Shown in pieces: positions 11,708-23,225 of a stretch of DNA of 64,000 nt. The stretch is from Cymodocea nodosa (lineage: Eukaryota; Streptophyta; Magnoliopsida; Alismatales; Cymodoceaceae), in assembly GCA_036874045.1 (NCBI GenBank), contig JAZBRI010000008.1, positions 5,719,001 through 5,783,000 of the forward strand, in the 5' to 3' direction. The notes beneath the pieces are model-generated. The model did not search any database and had not been told where the DNA came from. It saw only the letters and a program-made list of their open reading frames with translations. The translations under genes were made by a program, and so were the position numbers. How positions within the stretch are numbered: the first letter of the stretch is position 1; every line of letters begins with the position of its first letter.

Positions 11708-11818
11708 TCTACACTTGGCGTTGTTTGTTGTTTCTCTTCAAAATATTTGCAGTCTCGTTATCTTATTAGAGCAATGCTCCTTGCATTTGAACTGAGAAGT
11801 CTTAATGTTATGCATTTT
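11708..11818 (+). repeat. Direct repeat copy 1 (111 bp)
   Basis: Begins tctacacttggcgttg and ends at cttaatgttatgcatttt. It is nearly identical to 12531-12641, with about three differences seen by eye. Confidence 0.85.
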
Positions 11819-12530
11819 GATTTGTATTTTATAATAGGAGTATAGATAATCATCTACTGAACAATACTTATACATTAACGTAGAAAAATTAGTACAATAA
11901 TAGGAACAAATCTATAACAATAATTATATAGGTAATATGGATAGATTTGTAAAGATAACATAGGTAAAAATGAAAGAAGAAAAGAATAAATTAAACCATA
12001 TCATGCCATACTAGGTTGAGGTTAAAAAAGGTGAAAGCACTGTAAAATGCGAAAGTGTAAACCATGAAACTAATTCCATTTTTATAGAAGGGCTTTGAAT
12101 TTTGAATAGATGTACAAATCCATCTTCTTAAGTGTGGCTTTAAGTCACATGTTTGCATTGATTAATTAATGTTGTAAATTGCCTTGTATGAATGTGATTT
12201 TTGTCTATGGGTGCATTTTGTCTTGTACCGAATTTCTACTATAAAGAGTGTTGATGTGGCTGTTCTGTTATTCAATAGTATTTGTTTGGTTAAGATATTT
12301 CTTTACACTTATTGTTCTATCTTTGACACAAGATTACATGAATGTCTTTTTCATGACACACACATTAGATCTTTTTTTGTTACCATCAACCAATTATATC
12401 TAATATGTTCCTTTTGAATATAGTATACAATATAAATCTTTTATTGCCTGAGGGTGTGAAGAACTTTTCTTATATATGAATTTTTATTCAGCTTACAGAC
12501 AATTATTTAAATAGGTGAATATTGTCTTTC

Positions 12531-12641
12531 TCTACACTTGGCATTGTTTGTTGTTTCTCTTCAAAATATTTGCAGTCTCGTTATCTTATTAGAGCAATGC
12601 TCCTTGCATTTGAATTAAGAAGTCTTAATGTTATGCATTTT
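12531..12641 (+). repeat. Direct repeat copy 2 (111 bp)
   Basis: The second copy of the 11708-11818 repeat, separated from it by 712 bp of AT-rich DNA without a recognised feature. The pair could result from an internal duplication in the transposon. Confidence 0.85.
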
Positions 12642-13388
12642 TTATTCCACATTAAATAATTACCTCATTTGATGAATTTCCTCTTCCATTTGGTTTATTT
12701 AGGGTTTCTACAATTCTCTTGAAACCCACCTATTCTTTTTTGTTCTTGTCTATAGCTTGCTTGTTACTTGTGTAAGGCTACTTTTTCCAGATTTTAATCT
12801 TTCTTATTTGATGAATCTTAAGAATCTTAATCAACCTATCATTTCTCCACTTGTAACTATGAGCTTGAGCATGTCTTGCTAGGCAACTATATTTTTTCTG
12901 GAATAGAAATTAAATGTTGAGATTATCTTGGTGGAGACTATGAATATGACTTTCTTATTTGTTATGCGTTAGGTGTCCTCAAGTGTTAGTATTTTATGGT
13001 GAATGTAAATTAAATGAATGATATATAAGAGAAAACAATAATTTATTGTTCATTTGGAGTGTTTGAAGTCTAGGTCTTGTGTTTTTTTGGAAATTCACAT
13101 GATGTGCCTATTATATTCCGCATACTGCATGCATGTGCAATGTTTTACTTGAAGTTATTTCATTGGATTGCACTGATTTCCCTTTTTGGTATTTGTGTCA
13201 TTGTTGTTTTGTTCTATTGTTTCATTGATTTGATGATTCATTGTTTCATTGATTCATTGTTATATTATTGTGAATGCGTATAATCTTAATTTGTAAGAAA
13301 ATTATGTATACGATTGAATACATTTGCAAAAGGAAAAATTCAATTCTCATACTTGTTCTAGCTTTGTTAATGAACATAATATAGGAAT
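12642..13388. other. Harbinger non-coding interval
   Basis: AT-rich DNA between the repeats and the Myb-like gene. A run of degenerate ttgtttcattgatt repeats lies at about 13203-13262. It presumably holds the promoter of the DNA-binding gene; no element could be singled out. Confidence 0.4.
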
Positions 13389-14314
13389 ATGACTTCTGAG
13401 AGAAAGAAGTACGTGAACTGGAGCATTAGATAAAATGAAATTTTTTTAGGTATCTTAGCATCAGAAATAAGAGAGGGAAATGCAAAAGCACATGATGGGA
13501 AGATCAGAGCTGAGACATGGCAAAAGTGATTGCTGAATACAATGATAAAACTAATGCCAATGTTGAGAAAAAATATGTAGAAAGTAGAATGAAAACATGG
13601 AGGACAATGTATAAGAATTATACAAAAATTTTCAAACAAAGTGGATGGGGGTGGGACTACATCCGTGGGCATACTGATATTCCTAAAGAAATTTGGGATG
13701 AATTTGTGTAGGTATGTTATTTTATTTGACAGTATTTATGTATTTCTTTGAACTTTCATATATTAAGTAATTTCTTCATTTATTTCTTATAGCAACATCC
13801 AGATTGTAAAGCATGCTGGGGAAAGTCATGTATAATATATGATGATCTGTATACAGTGTTTGATGGAAATATGGCAATTGGAGTGAATAGTCGCGTTCCC
13901 CATGATTTCACAATACCACAACATGTGGAACCCCAAGAACCTATGGACACCTTTCTTGTATTCAGTACTCAAGTTCCTCCGATACTTCCTAATAGTAGAG
14001 AGGATGAACATTCACTAAGCCCTTATACAAGTGAAAATATCGGTAGAAAGTCAAGGAAAAGAGCCCGACCACATGCTAAATCATCTCATTCAATTGCTAT
14101 ATCAATGAATCAATTGAGTAAAAGTATGGCGAAGATTGCAGAAAATGATGACAAGTGGCAAAAATCAAAACTCAGGAGAGAAATTGATGAAGTTATTCCC
14201 CAAATATGGGATCTTGAGGGTCTTACAGAAGTAGAGAAAATATTGTCCTTGGATTTGCTAGAACAGCCTGTGAAAAGAACTATCTTTTTAGGGTTACCTT
14301 CTAATGCTGTATGA
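13389..14314 (+). pseudogene. Harbinger Myb/SANT-like DNA-binding protein, decayed
   Basis: This is the accessory protein that, in PIF/Harbinger elements, binds the transposon ends and helps bring the transposase to the nucleus. The first exon (13389-13711) begins MTSERKKYVNWS and carries the Myb/SANT-like block FLGILASEIREGNA, then VEKKYVESRMKTWRTMY and KQSGWGWDYIRGH. A probable intron is 13712-13792 (gtatgt...ttatag). The second exon (13793-14314) begins QHPDCKACWGKSCIIYDDLY, has a basic stretch RKSRKRARPH and ends FLGLPSNAV. There is an in-frame stop after WSIR, a frame change at about 13525, and a stop at the first exon's edge. It is therefore a pseudogene, although its second exon is open. 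Spacing and order relative to the transposase match the superfamily. Confidence 0.8.
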
Positions 14315-14776
14315 GTTACATGGATAAGACATCATATTTAGAGAATGTGAACTACTATTTGTTATATGCACCTCTGTTTGAACATTTTATTGTGATGTTA
14401 AGGGTGGATATAGTTATATCCCTTTTTTATTGTGATGTAATAATTTGTAGTTGGACTTTGTTGTTGTTAGTACGATGTCTGTGAGTTATGTTGTTATTGA
14501 AAAAACATTTTATTGTGATGTTGTAATAATTTGTAGTTGGACTTTGTTGTTGTTATTATGATGTTTGTGAATTATGTTGTTATTGAAAGAACATTTTATT
14601 GTCATATTCAAACATTATTGTTATTATTGAGTATTTACCTTCTTTGCTTTATTGACAACACTATTATCAATTGTGCACTCTAATTTTATTCTTAGGTGCT
14701 TCCCTTTGGTTAAATTTTGATATATTTGACATATTTATTTTTTTACATATAGTTTTCCTCTACATGAACAACTACA
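14315..14776. other. Spacer between the two Harbinger genes
   Basis: AT-rich DNA containing a repeated block: attgtgatgt...taatttgtagttggactttgttgttgtta occurs at about 14429-14469 and again at about 14513-14557. No coding potential was seen. Confidence 0.6.
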
Positions 14777-16176
14777 ATGAAAGTTCCCAACGACGATTAT
14801 AAAGGCAAAGACAAAGGCAAATATGCAACATAATTACTCAAGCGTGTGGAGGAGTTGCACATAATATTACACATATTAGAAGGAATTCTATTGAACGAAT
14901 ATATAGTAAGGAGGGAGAATGATATACTAGAACATTATTAGATTCATCAATACCTCACCAATCATATAATTGTTGAAAAATATATCGCATGAGTCAAAAT
15001 GTTTTTATGGAATTTTGTGAGTTGCTTAAAATAGAAAGAGTTATACAAGATAGTTGAGGTATAAGTGTTGAAGAGAAATTAGCAATTTTTCTTGTTATAG
15101 TTGGTCAGAACCAATGATATGGAGTAACTATTGAGTATTTTCGGAGATCTGCTTGGGTGATTAGCACATATTTCAATGAAGTTGTCAATGCTATAATCAG
15201 ATTACATGATATACTTATAGCAAAACCTTCATCATCAACGCCAAACTGAATTCGTAATGATCCAAATGTCTACCCATATTTTAAGGTAAAATGTGAATTA
15301 TATTATTATATTCTTCTATTTTATTGAATGTATTTTGCATAGATGTTTAACAATACATTTTTTACATGTTCTTAATATAGGATTGCATTAGCGCTATCGA
15401 TGGTACACATGTCAATGCTACAATTTATGAACAAGAAACTGCTAAATACAGGAATAGGAAAGGAGAATTAACACAAAATGTATTTGCAGTTTGTAATTTT
15501 GACATGGAAATCACGTATGTACTTGCTGGTTGGGAAGGATCAACTGCAAATGCTAGGACTTTACAAGACGTAACTTCTTGACTGCATGGGCTTGAAGTAC
15601 CACCTGGTATGACAACACTATTGCCATTCAGATTATTTGTTTATATAAATGTAAATAATAGAAAGTGCTAAATGTTATGTATATTGTGCAGGTAAGTATT
15701 ATCTAGTAGATGTAGGATTCCCAAATCGTCTAGAATTTATTTCTCCATTTCGAGGTGTACAATATCATTTATCAGAATATGATTGAAATCGAGTTCCAAG
15801 TAACGCGGTAGAGAATTTCAATTACAGACATTTTCAGTTGAGAAATGTTATAGAACATACATTTGGAGTGATCAAGCATCGGTTTGCAATTTTACGAGGT
15901 TACATGCCATATCCATTTGAAACACAAGTTAAAATTGTTTTAACATGTTTTCTTGTCCATAATTTCATTAGAAGAGCAGATCAAGAAGACTTATTATAAG
16001 ATCTAGTAGATGAATTGCGTGAAGAAAATGTTGTATTAAATGAAGAATTTGTTAACAATGTTAAAGAAGATAATGTACATTATTCTGTTAATTTGAGCAT
16101 GGAACGAAGGAAAGTAGTAGGTGATGTAATGCGTGAAAGAATTATGTATTCCATGTGGAAGAGGGATAATATGTAA
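14777..16176 (+). pseudogene. PIF/Harbinger DDE transposase, decayed
   Basis: The transposase that would cut and join the element ends in the nucleus. The best region starts at MSQNVFMEFCELL (about 14993), followed by EYFRRSAWVISTYF. The DDE_Tnp_4-type catalytic core shows the first Asp in DCISAIDGTH (about 15381-15410), the second Asp in KYYLVDVGFPN (about 15694), and Glu in RNVIEHTFGVIKHRF (about 15842-15886). The end is MWKRDNM before the stop at about 16176. Two short introns fit gt...ag: 15286-15380 and 15607-15691. At least six in-frame stops lie in the readable part. Five are TGA, several where a Trp codon would be expected, which is the pattern produced by G-to-A change at methylated sites. 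The N-terminal part (14777-14990) is the most decayed. Confidence 0.85.
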
Positions 16177-16530
16177 AAAAATATATTCAATGTAGTTCTA
16201 ATGAATTTTACTTTTGATGAAAAAGTTATTTTATATGTGCATTTTGTATAGTTATTTGAAGTTAATACATCAAAAATTTAGAAATATTCATAATATATAT
16301 TTAAAATGGTTTATAAAGGTAAATTTAAACCATTTAAAAAAATTTCTTGTCATTTCCTGGTATGCACAAATAGCTCAAACTTTCCTGACATTTCCTATCA
16401 TTTCCTAGTATGCACAAACATCATTTTATTTCCTATCATTTCCTGTCATTTCTTCTCCTTTCCATTTCACACTATTTCCTGGATCTCCCGTTGTTTCATT
16501 TCCTGACAGGAAATGTACACAAACAGACCC
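16177..16530 (-). repeat. Harbinger right subterminal and terminal repeats
   Basis: From about 16339 the words tttcctgtcatttcc, tttcctggtatgcacaaa and variants repeat about six times, ending at ggaaatgtacacaaacagaccc. This mirrors the left end. Confidence 0.75.
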
Positions 16531-16847
16531 TTAATAGAGTTATGAATGAGATTATATGGAATTGATTTTTGAGTAGTTAGAATGACTTGTTAACTACATA
16601 TGTATAATTTCTAATCTAATTGCTAATCATAATGTTAACTTTTGTCTTGATAGAGTAGGATGTATAGAAAGTTTTCAAGTCATATTATGACATGAGTCAA
16701 GTAATTAATCTAATAAAATTTATTTAGACAAACTCCTTGTGGAAATGACTCGTACTTGCACTGCTTAATACAATAGGCACCGTGCGCTTGCAGTTAAATT
16801 ATAAATGTAAAACTTGTACTTTTATTGACACACATTTCATCCATACA

Positions 16848-16871
16848 AGTTTTTAACGCCGTTGCCAAGGA
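16848..16871 (+). promoter_or_regulatory. Gypsy1 primer-binding site (tRNA-Asp type)
   Basis: taacgccgttgccaagga (16854-16871) differs by a few bases from the tggcgccgttgccgggga used by Athila/Tat-type elements. It starts a few bases after the LTR end and fixes the plus orientation. Confidence 0.85.
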
Positions 16872-17960
16872 GTTTGGTGTTTTTAAATGTTTATTGGTTG
16901 ATTATTAGATTTAATGTGATTTGTATGATGCTAGTTTTATTTAGAATTTTTATTCTCTTGTTTTTCTTTTACAAGGAAATGGGTGTAAGAAGTGTACAAT
17001 CCATGCATTAATCTTTCTTGATGCTTGAATGACTTGTCACATATTTATTTAAGTATACATATTGGTGACAAGTGGCTTAATGAAGTGATGATAATCTTGT
17101 GTATACTTAACTAGGGCATTAATTTTGTCCATCTGATTGTGTTGAAATCTGGTAGTGCATGAGATTGGAACTAAATTTTTGCATTTTTTCTTGAACAATA
17201 GATGATTTTATCTTTCTTTTGAGTATTTGTGCATCAAATTCTGAAGTGTATGGAGGGAGTTATGATTTTTTGAATTCAGACTAACATGCAGCTCTCACAT
17301 ACGAATTCAAGGGAAAAAAAAAATTTGTGCCACTTTGGATGAAATTTGCTATCATCCCAATACTCAAATTGTAAAGTTAGCTATTTTTCCTTGAAAGTTC
17401 ATGCTTTTACCTATAAGATGATTGTTTATTTATTGAAATCAGAGTTTTAGAGATAAAGTTATGAATTTTTGAAAACAGGGACGCATGGCATTTTAAAAAC
17501 AGTCTTGGATTTATGTTGTTTTGAATTCTTTTCTTGAAAAGTAGATAGAGTATCTTTGAAATGGGTGCTTATATGTTGCAATTTCATTGTATTTAGTTAT
17601 GGGAATTCTCTAAGTGGTCGAACTAAAATGGTTGTCTTAGGAATTCCACAAATCTAGCATGCTTATTTTCTATTAAATTTCATCTTGTTATTATTGATAT
17701 ACTCATTCTTGTTATTAAATTGTGCTTAGTACTTCATTTACATTGATAAGATGATTGAAAGAAAATATTCTTAGACATCATGTAAATTTAGAATAATTCC
17801 AGATCAATTTTTTTTTATATTATATTGTAGATTCTTTTAAATTGCTGAGGATCTAAGTGCATGTTAAGTAGGCTAGTTCACTTGTCTAGCATTGCATATC
17901 ATTTTTAATTCCAATGGATAATCATCATAAGATTAAAATTGATAATTTCAAATTTGACCT
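16872..17960 (+). other. Gypsy1 leader without gag
   Basis: In a standard Athila-like element, gag would begin in this interval. I found no gag blocks here on the plus strand, only AT-rich leader sequence. A self-complementary pair (gacttgtcacatatttatttaagtatacat / gtgacaagtgg) lies at 17031-17075. Confidence 0.6.
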
Positions 17961-17970
17961 CACACCTACA

Positions 17971-18573
17971 TGTTTTAAATGCTAGTTAAATGATCATCTT
18001 GCTTCTAATTGTCCATTTTACATGCTAAATGATATTGTAGGTGCACATTCGAATGTTTTTTCAGATTTATCCATGCCATGTTTGAATATTAATGCAAATG
18101 AAGGTAGTACTAGTGGTTGTCAAATGAGACCACAAGTTGAGACATCTAGTGTTGACATAGTAAAGTGTGAACAAAAGGTGGATTTAGCCAAGGCTTTGGA
18201 TGAGTTGAACTCATCCGGTAAGCTATTAGAGTTAACCAGAATTGCCAGCACCCCTATGAAGTTGGAATTAGATGAGGATGTAGGGATAGGACCCATGCCT
18301 CTTTGTGAAAATGAGGAGGTGGAAGCTTTTGTAACTCTAAGATTGGGTAAGGAAGCTCTTCCTCTAGTTCCTTTGACTCCTCCATCTGAAGAGCTAAATC
18401 CCCATCCTAATAAATTAGGAGAAGTTGAGCAACTTGTGCCTATGGAAAAGAACAAGGGTAAGGTTGATGACTTGGGAAATTCTTTAGAGTCCCTTCCTGC
18501 TCCTTTTCCCCATAGACTAAGAATTAAAAATCAAGAAGCACAGTTAAGTGAACTTAGGGAAATATTTAAGTAA
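17971..18573 (+). pseudogene. Gypsy1 CCHC block and acidic linker (fossil)
   Basis: A CX2CX4HX4C zinc-knuckle pattern (C-FK-C ... H-LASN-C) lies at 17971-18012. It is followed by a long frame (18022-18573) of acidic, Pro/Leu-rich linker with no recognised domain, ending shortly before the protease. Gypsy2 has the same arrangement at 35752-35234. It may represent the part of gag left in the normal position. Confidence 0.6.
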
Positions 18574-18723
18574 GTAAGGATTAACATTCCTTTATTAGAT
18601 GCTATTCAATAGATACCTGCCTATGCTAAGTTCCTAAAGGATGTTTGCACACGAAAAAGAGCTAGGAAACTACCTAGGAAAGCTTGCTTAGCAGAATCTA
18701 TAAGCACCTATTTTTGTCAAAGT

Positions 18724-19600
18724 ATGCCCAAAAAGTTTAGTGATCTAGGGACTCCTACCATTTCTTGTACCATAGGAGACACATATTTTGAGAGGGCATT
18801 GATTGATCTAGGAGCCGATGTAAACATAATGGCGTCTAGTATTTATGTAGAGTTAGGTCTTAATGGCATCAAACCTACTAAGATCCTAATCCAACTAGCA
18901 GACTATTCTTATAAGACTCCTTTAGGGGTAGTGGAAGATATCTTAATAAAAGTTGAGAACTTTGTCTACCCAATAAATTTTATAGTATTAGAAAGTCAAT
19001 CGTGTCACCCAGTAGAAGATAAAATATGCCTCTAATTCTAGGAAGGCCCTTTCTCACCACGGTTGATGCTTACATAGGATGTAGAGATGGGTCTATGCAA
19101 ATATTTTATAGTGACTCTAAGGTTGACTTAAATATTTTTGGAGCACATCATGAAATAAAATCTTTAACTAATGGGAATTTCCAAGTGAGTTTCATAGGTG
19201 ATGCCTTAGAGGTTGATGAAGTAGAGGAAAATATCCTATCAAGTAGTGAGGAACCTTATTCACCCAAGGAAGTGAGTGACCTAGATGTTGAGTCCGACTT
19301 AGCTATTGAGGATAGTTTAGGGAGTGATCATGTATGTGAAATTAATTTCATCGAACCATTGGTGAGCGACGTGAGAGAGGTGAAGAAACCGTCCATAGTG
19401 GAACCACCTTTATTAGAATTGAAACTCGTGCCTAAGGACCTCAAGTATGCCTATTTGGGAGAGGGAGATACTTTGCCAATCATCCTATCTTCCCATCTAT
19501 CTATTGAGCAAGAGGAAAAGTTATTAGGGGTTCTGCAGTTGCATAAGGAGGCCATTGGTTGGACCATGGCTAACATAAAAGGGATCAATCCGAGCATATG
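18724..19600 (+). pseudogene. Gypsy1 protease and start of RT region (fossil)
   Basis: Retropepsin-like blocks: ISCTIGDTYFERALIDLGAD with the active-site DLGA (about 18757-18816), NFVYPINFIVLE, and the flap-side motif LILGRPFLTT (about 19032). An acidic linker leads to LVPKDLKYAYLGEGDTLPII and IGWTMANIKGINPSIC, the usual entry to an Athila-like reverse transcriptase. Gypsy2 then interrupts at 19601. Confidence 0.8.
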
Positions 19601-22600
19601 TGTATGCTTACCTAGCACGACACCAGAAAACTTGTTTGGATCTCCAGCAACGCACTAGAAAAACTTTGATTTGTTAACTTCTATTTTTTACTTAGTTAAT
19701 TTATCTTTATGCCTATTCCTATTTAGAAGTAAACAAACAACCTTTCACACAAATTAGATATTAATTCAAATTTGTATTTTAATTGCAAGTGCATAGTGTC
19801 TATTGTATTAGTGTGCAAGTACAGGTCGATCCCATAGGGAATTGCTTAAAAATTGAGAACTGTTTCATTTTTAACAATCAAATTTATATATTCAATAAGC
19901 TCTTCGTTGAGTTACAGTTATTTCAACAGACAAAGTTCGTTGAATTATGGCTAACTCAATGGACTAGCCTCGTGGACTTAAGTTAACTCCACGAGCTTAC
20001 ATTTTCTATTTAATACTGCTATTTACAGAGAAATTCGGCTAACCATTGGGCGGTTTCACAGATTGTAAATAACATCAATTAAGCTCTTTAATGTTAGTAA
20101 ACATTGGATTTATCATTAGGCAATACTAACATTCAGATAATTCAAATAGTAACTATTAAAATCTTTAAGTCTTTTGAACGAACCAATTTCAGTAAATTGT
20201 AAAACTAAAACAAACATAAAACAATCACAACACTGACAAAGATAACATTAACCACGATACAACACAAACAATACAACACTCAAATACTAAGTATAAACAC
20301 AGATAAGTTATTTTTGGTATTTTTGTTTTGATATGAGCACGGAAATGGGTGAAATGTGAAATGTAAAGTAATCTCAATCAATAGTAAATACTTCCGTCAC
20401 TACATGTGATGCGATTACACTACTGAAAATTAAACCACTTACAATTCTGTCTCCTCTCCCTATAAAATCGCAAGTTTAGAATTGCAAGATGATCTCCTCT
20501 TCAGTATACAGGCATCAACCCAAAACCAAGGCTAGAAGCTTTACGATCTCCTAAAATATGAGTTGGCGCTTAGTGAAAATGGCTTCCCTTCCTGCGATGC
20601 GATCACTCCTCACAGTGGTTGTCAAGCACTGTGTTTGGCTCGGAATCAACCCGACATCAGGAAAGTATCCTCACAAACCTCTGATGGTTGGTGATTATGG
20701 TGGTGGTGATAATGGTTGGTGTGGTACTTCAGAGAATTGTCGACAGTGATCCTCCTCTGCACACACTGGCCATACCCATCGATCACACACACTTTACTTC
20801 TTTTTCTTCTTTTCTTTTATATTTCTTCAGTGGTAACTGCTTTTGCTTGAATGGTCAATTGGATTTCCTTCATTCATATCAACGATGATGATTTGTTCTC
20901 CTTGTGCAATACGTGCAATCGTGGTTTTTTTTCCTTTTAACTGTCTTGTTTCTACAAATGCTATAATGGCATATTAGAAAATAAATAGTCTGTGGAGTTA
21001 CATATTGTTCAAGCTTTAATTTTGCCCATTTTTAATGAATTTTATAAGTAATTTTGCATGATATTATGTATCTATGATGGATAAATGATATTAATTATGG
21101 GTAATATAAGTCTTGAAATATAGTGCAATATAGAAATTTAATTAACAAGTGCATCCCCCATTGGATATAATTTTACATGAAACACATTGATTTATTTTGC
21201 ATGTCCTATGTTGGCTAACGTCTCTTGGAGTTCAACTTCCATTAATTGTAGGTAACATATATATGGGAGGAGCTTAATGCAAAAGACCAAAGAAGATGTA
21301 AAGAATCAAAAGTTGGTGGACTAAACTTTAAAGAAGAGGACATGCCAACACCTTATTGGCCCTCCTAGATCTATGGCATCTTATTGGCTTGGTGATAAAA
21401 CCAAGGTGCCACATCAAAGAGAGAGAAGACAAAACAACATAAATACAATGGGAGAGGAATTTTGGCCAACAACTTGGTGTTTCCAACGAGAGAAAGAAGG
21501 AGGAGAAGAAGCTTGGAGGTGAGGCTTGTGCTTCTAAAGAGAGACCATCCATTCATGCTATTCACCATTCCAAGGGCTAAGGAGAAGACGTCCAAGCTTG
21601 GAGGTGGATTTGCTGCCAAGTTCCATTGAATTCAAAGCTCTAGAGAAGAAGATAAGAAGCTCCTAAGGTAGTGACAACTCTTAGAGTTTATTATTTTCTT
21701 GTGTAGAAGGAAGAATTGATGAGAAATGGTGGTGAACATCTCAATTATATGTCTTAACTAGCTAGATAGAGTTCAATGAATGTATATGAATGTTTAATTC
21801 TTCTTTTCAACTTCTAATTTGCATCCTCTATTCACGTGTATTGTTGGGGCTGTTGGTGAGGCTTTCACACGAGTGAATGACACTCACCAATGGTGGCTTG
21901 GCGCATTTGAGAAGAAGGTGTGAATTGAAAGAAGAAGAAAATAAGTGTTGATGTTCATTTGAATGAAGAACCTATCACTTATCTCTAGTTGTTAATTTTA
22001 ATTTCAGTAGTTAATTGAGTTTGTTATATCTTATATTGATCACATTTTGTCCTAATCAATCTCCAAAAAGAATTTCTAATGCAAGTAGTATAGTATAGTT
22101 TAGCTAGATTAGCAAATAGCATAGTTGCATGCATTTAGTATAAATTAGAATAGAGTAGTATAGTCTATTGAACCTTCTTGTTTTATTTTTCTTTCCTTAA
22201 TATTGATGCATGGATATCACTTCTGAAATCACGTGGAACTTGTGTGCATGTTATAATTGAATGAGTTGATAGATTTACAAGTAAAGAAATTGATTCACAT
22301 CACCATTTTCCACTACACATTGCCTTGAAATTGCATGATTTGTGAGCTTGTGTTAACTTTGATTATTCTACATTCACATGTCATTAATTTACTGAAGTAT
22401 ACCTAAGAGCTTGAAGAACAAGTTGAGTAATAGTTGATTAAGTCATAAACACAATCCTTGTGGAAGAATGACCTGTATTTGCCATGTACACCAAAAGAAC
22501 TGTGCACTTGCAGCAAAGCTTGAGCTAAAAATATAGCTCAACACATATAACTCAACATACTTTCTTCATTGATTTAACTATAAAGCACGTGCATAAATTT

Positions 22601-23194
22601 AACTATCCGATGCTCAAGTGCATTTCGGATACTTAAAAACTTAACTATCTGATGCTTAGATGCATTTCAGATAGTTATAGATAACTCATCGATATATAAC
22701 TTAAGTCAATCTACTAGATCATGACATGTGCCATCAGCAGTTTTATAATAAAAGGAACATTTCGAAGAGTTACTGGTCTAACTATCCAATGCCTAGATGC
22801 ATTTCGGATAGTTATAGATAACTCACCGAAAGTTCACTTAAGTCATGCATTATGGTTTCGACATGTGTACTTCATGAAATAATAAAATATTCTTTTAAAA
22901 TATAACTGTTCGGTAATTTAAACATAACTTTCTGGAATATGTTTGGTATGTTAAACATAACTATCCGAAATAACAGAAAATTTGGATACTTAAGAATTTC
23001 ACAGCCTGCAATTTACCGACAGTTCAGAAATGTACTAAAATAACATTAATTCCATGAAATTAAGCAGATTCTTTAATTAAAGCTTATAACAGTGCAATTA
23101 TAACATAATGACTTAATTCTCATATGATAAGCTAAATATTATGCAATTAACCATTATTTAACCGTTAATATTATGCACTTTTTCATTCTAAACA
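19601..23194 (-). repeat. Gypsy2 3' LTR, interrupted by a solo LTR
   Basis: LTR sequence is 19601-21005 and 22549-23194. The interruption carries a catat duplication. The boundary at 23194 is followed immediately by the polypurine tract. It contains a cgttgagtta-type inverted repeat set (about 19905-19990) and the ccgaaa-type module (about 22600-22990). Confidence 0.9.
21006..22543. mobile_element. Solo LTR of another Athila-like family
   Basis: 1538 bp with TGTT...AACA ends (tgttcaagctt / agctcaaca) and a perfect catat duplication (21001-21005 and 22544-22548). No internal genes. Its last 120 bases contain atccttgtggaagaatgacctgt and ctgtgcacttgcag, similar to the end region of the Gypsy1 and Gypsy2 LTRs. 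It is therefore probably from a related family read in the plus direction, left by recombination between two LTRs. Confidence 0.88.
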
Positions 23195-23225
23195 CTTCCC
23201 CCATACCTAAATTTTGCTAGTCCCT
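23195..23225 (-). promoter_or_regulatory. Gypsy2 polypurine tract
   Basis: On the minus strand this reads gggactagcaaaatttaggt then atgggggaag directly before the LTR. Gypsy1 has a near match (43095-43123). It is the usual start site for plus-strand DNA synthesis. Confidence 0.85.

Larger units (their letters stand above)
11052..16530 (+). mobile_element. PIF/Harbinger DNA transposon, full-length but decayed
   Basis: A 5.48-kb element inserted in the Gypsy1 5' LTR with TTAA on both sides (11048-11051 and 16531-16534), consistent with the TTA/TAA target of PIF/Harbinger. The ends are imperfect inverted repeats: ggggggtttgtg at the left and cacaaacagaccc at the right. Both subterminal regions are packed with short gaaa/ttcc-type repeats. 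It carries the two genes typical of the superfamily, a Myb/SANT-like DNA-binding protein (13389-14314) and a DDE transposase (about 14777-16176), both on the plus strand. The left 2.3 kb is non-coding and includes a GC-rich tandem duplication and a 111-bp direct repeat. Both genes carry stops, so this copy is probably inactive. Confidence 0.88.
9133..16847 (+). repeat. Gypsy1 5' LTR, interrupted by Harbinger
   Basis: LTR sequence occupies 9133-11051 and 16535-16847. The gap is the Harbinger element with its duplicated TTAA. The uninterrupted sequence around the insertion point can be read in the 3' LTR (63384-63391), which confirms the boundary. The last 120 bases carry ctccttgtggaaatgac and a cttgca-rich segment that also occur, in similar form, in the other Athila-like LTRs here. 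Open frames inside it (for example 9809-10108) repeat in the other LTR and look non-coding. Confidence 0.88.

Noticed and set aside
12184-12417. Short hydrophobic frames in the Harbinger left half (12184-12417, 13077-13283)
   Set aside because: They are T-rich DNA giving Phe/Leu/Cys-rich translations. No start context or family resemblance supports a gene.
20558-20888. Open frames beginning MSWRLVKMASLP and neighbours, repeated at 36898-37161 and 44137-44433
   Set aside because: They sit in the GC-richer part of Gypsy2-family LTRs and differ between copies. They look like LTR sequence, not genes.
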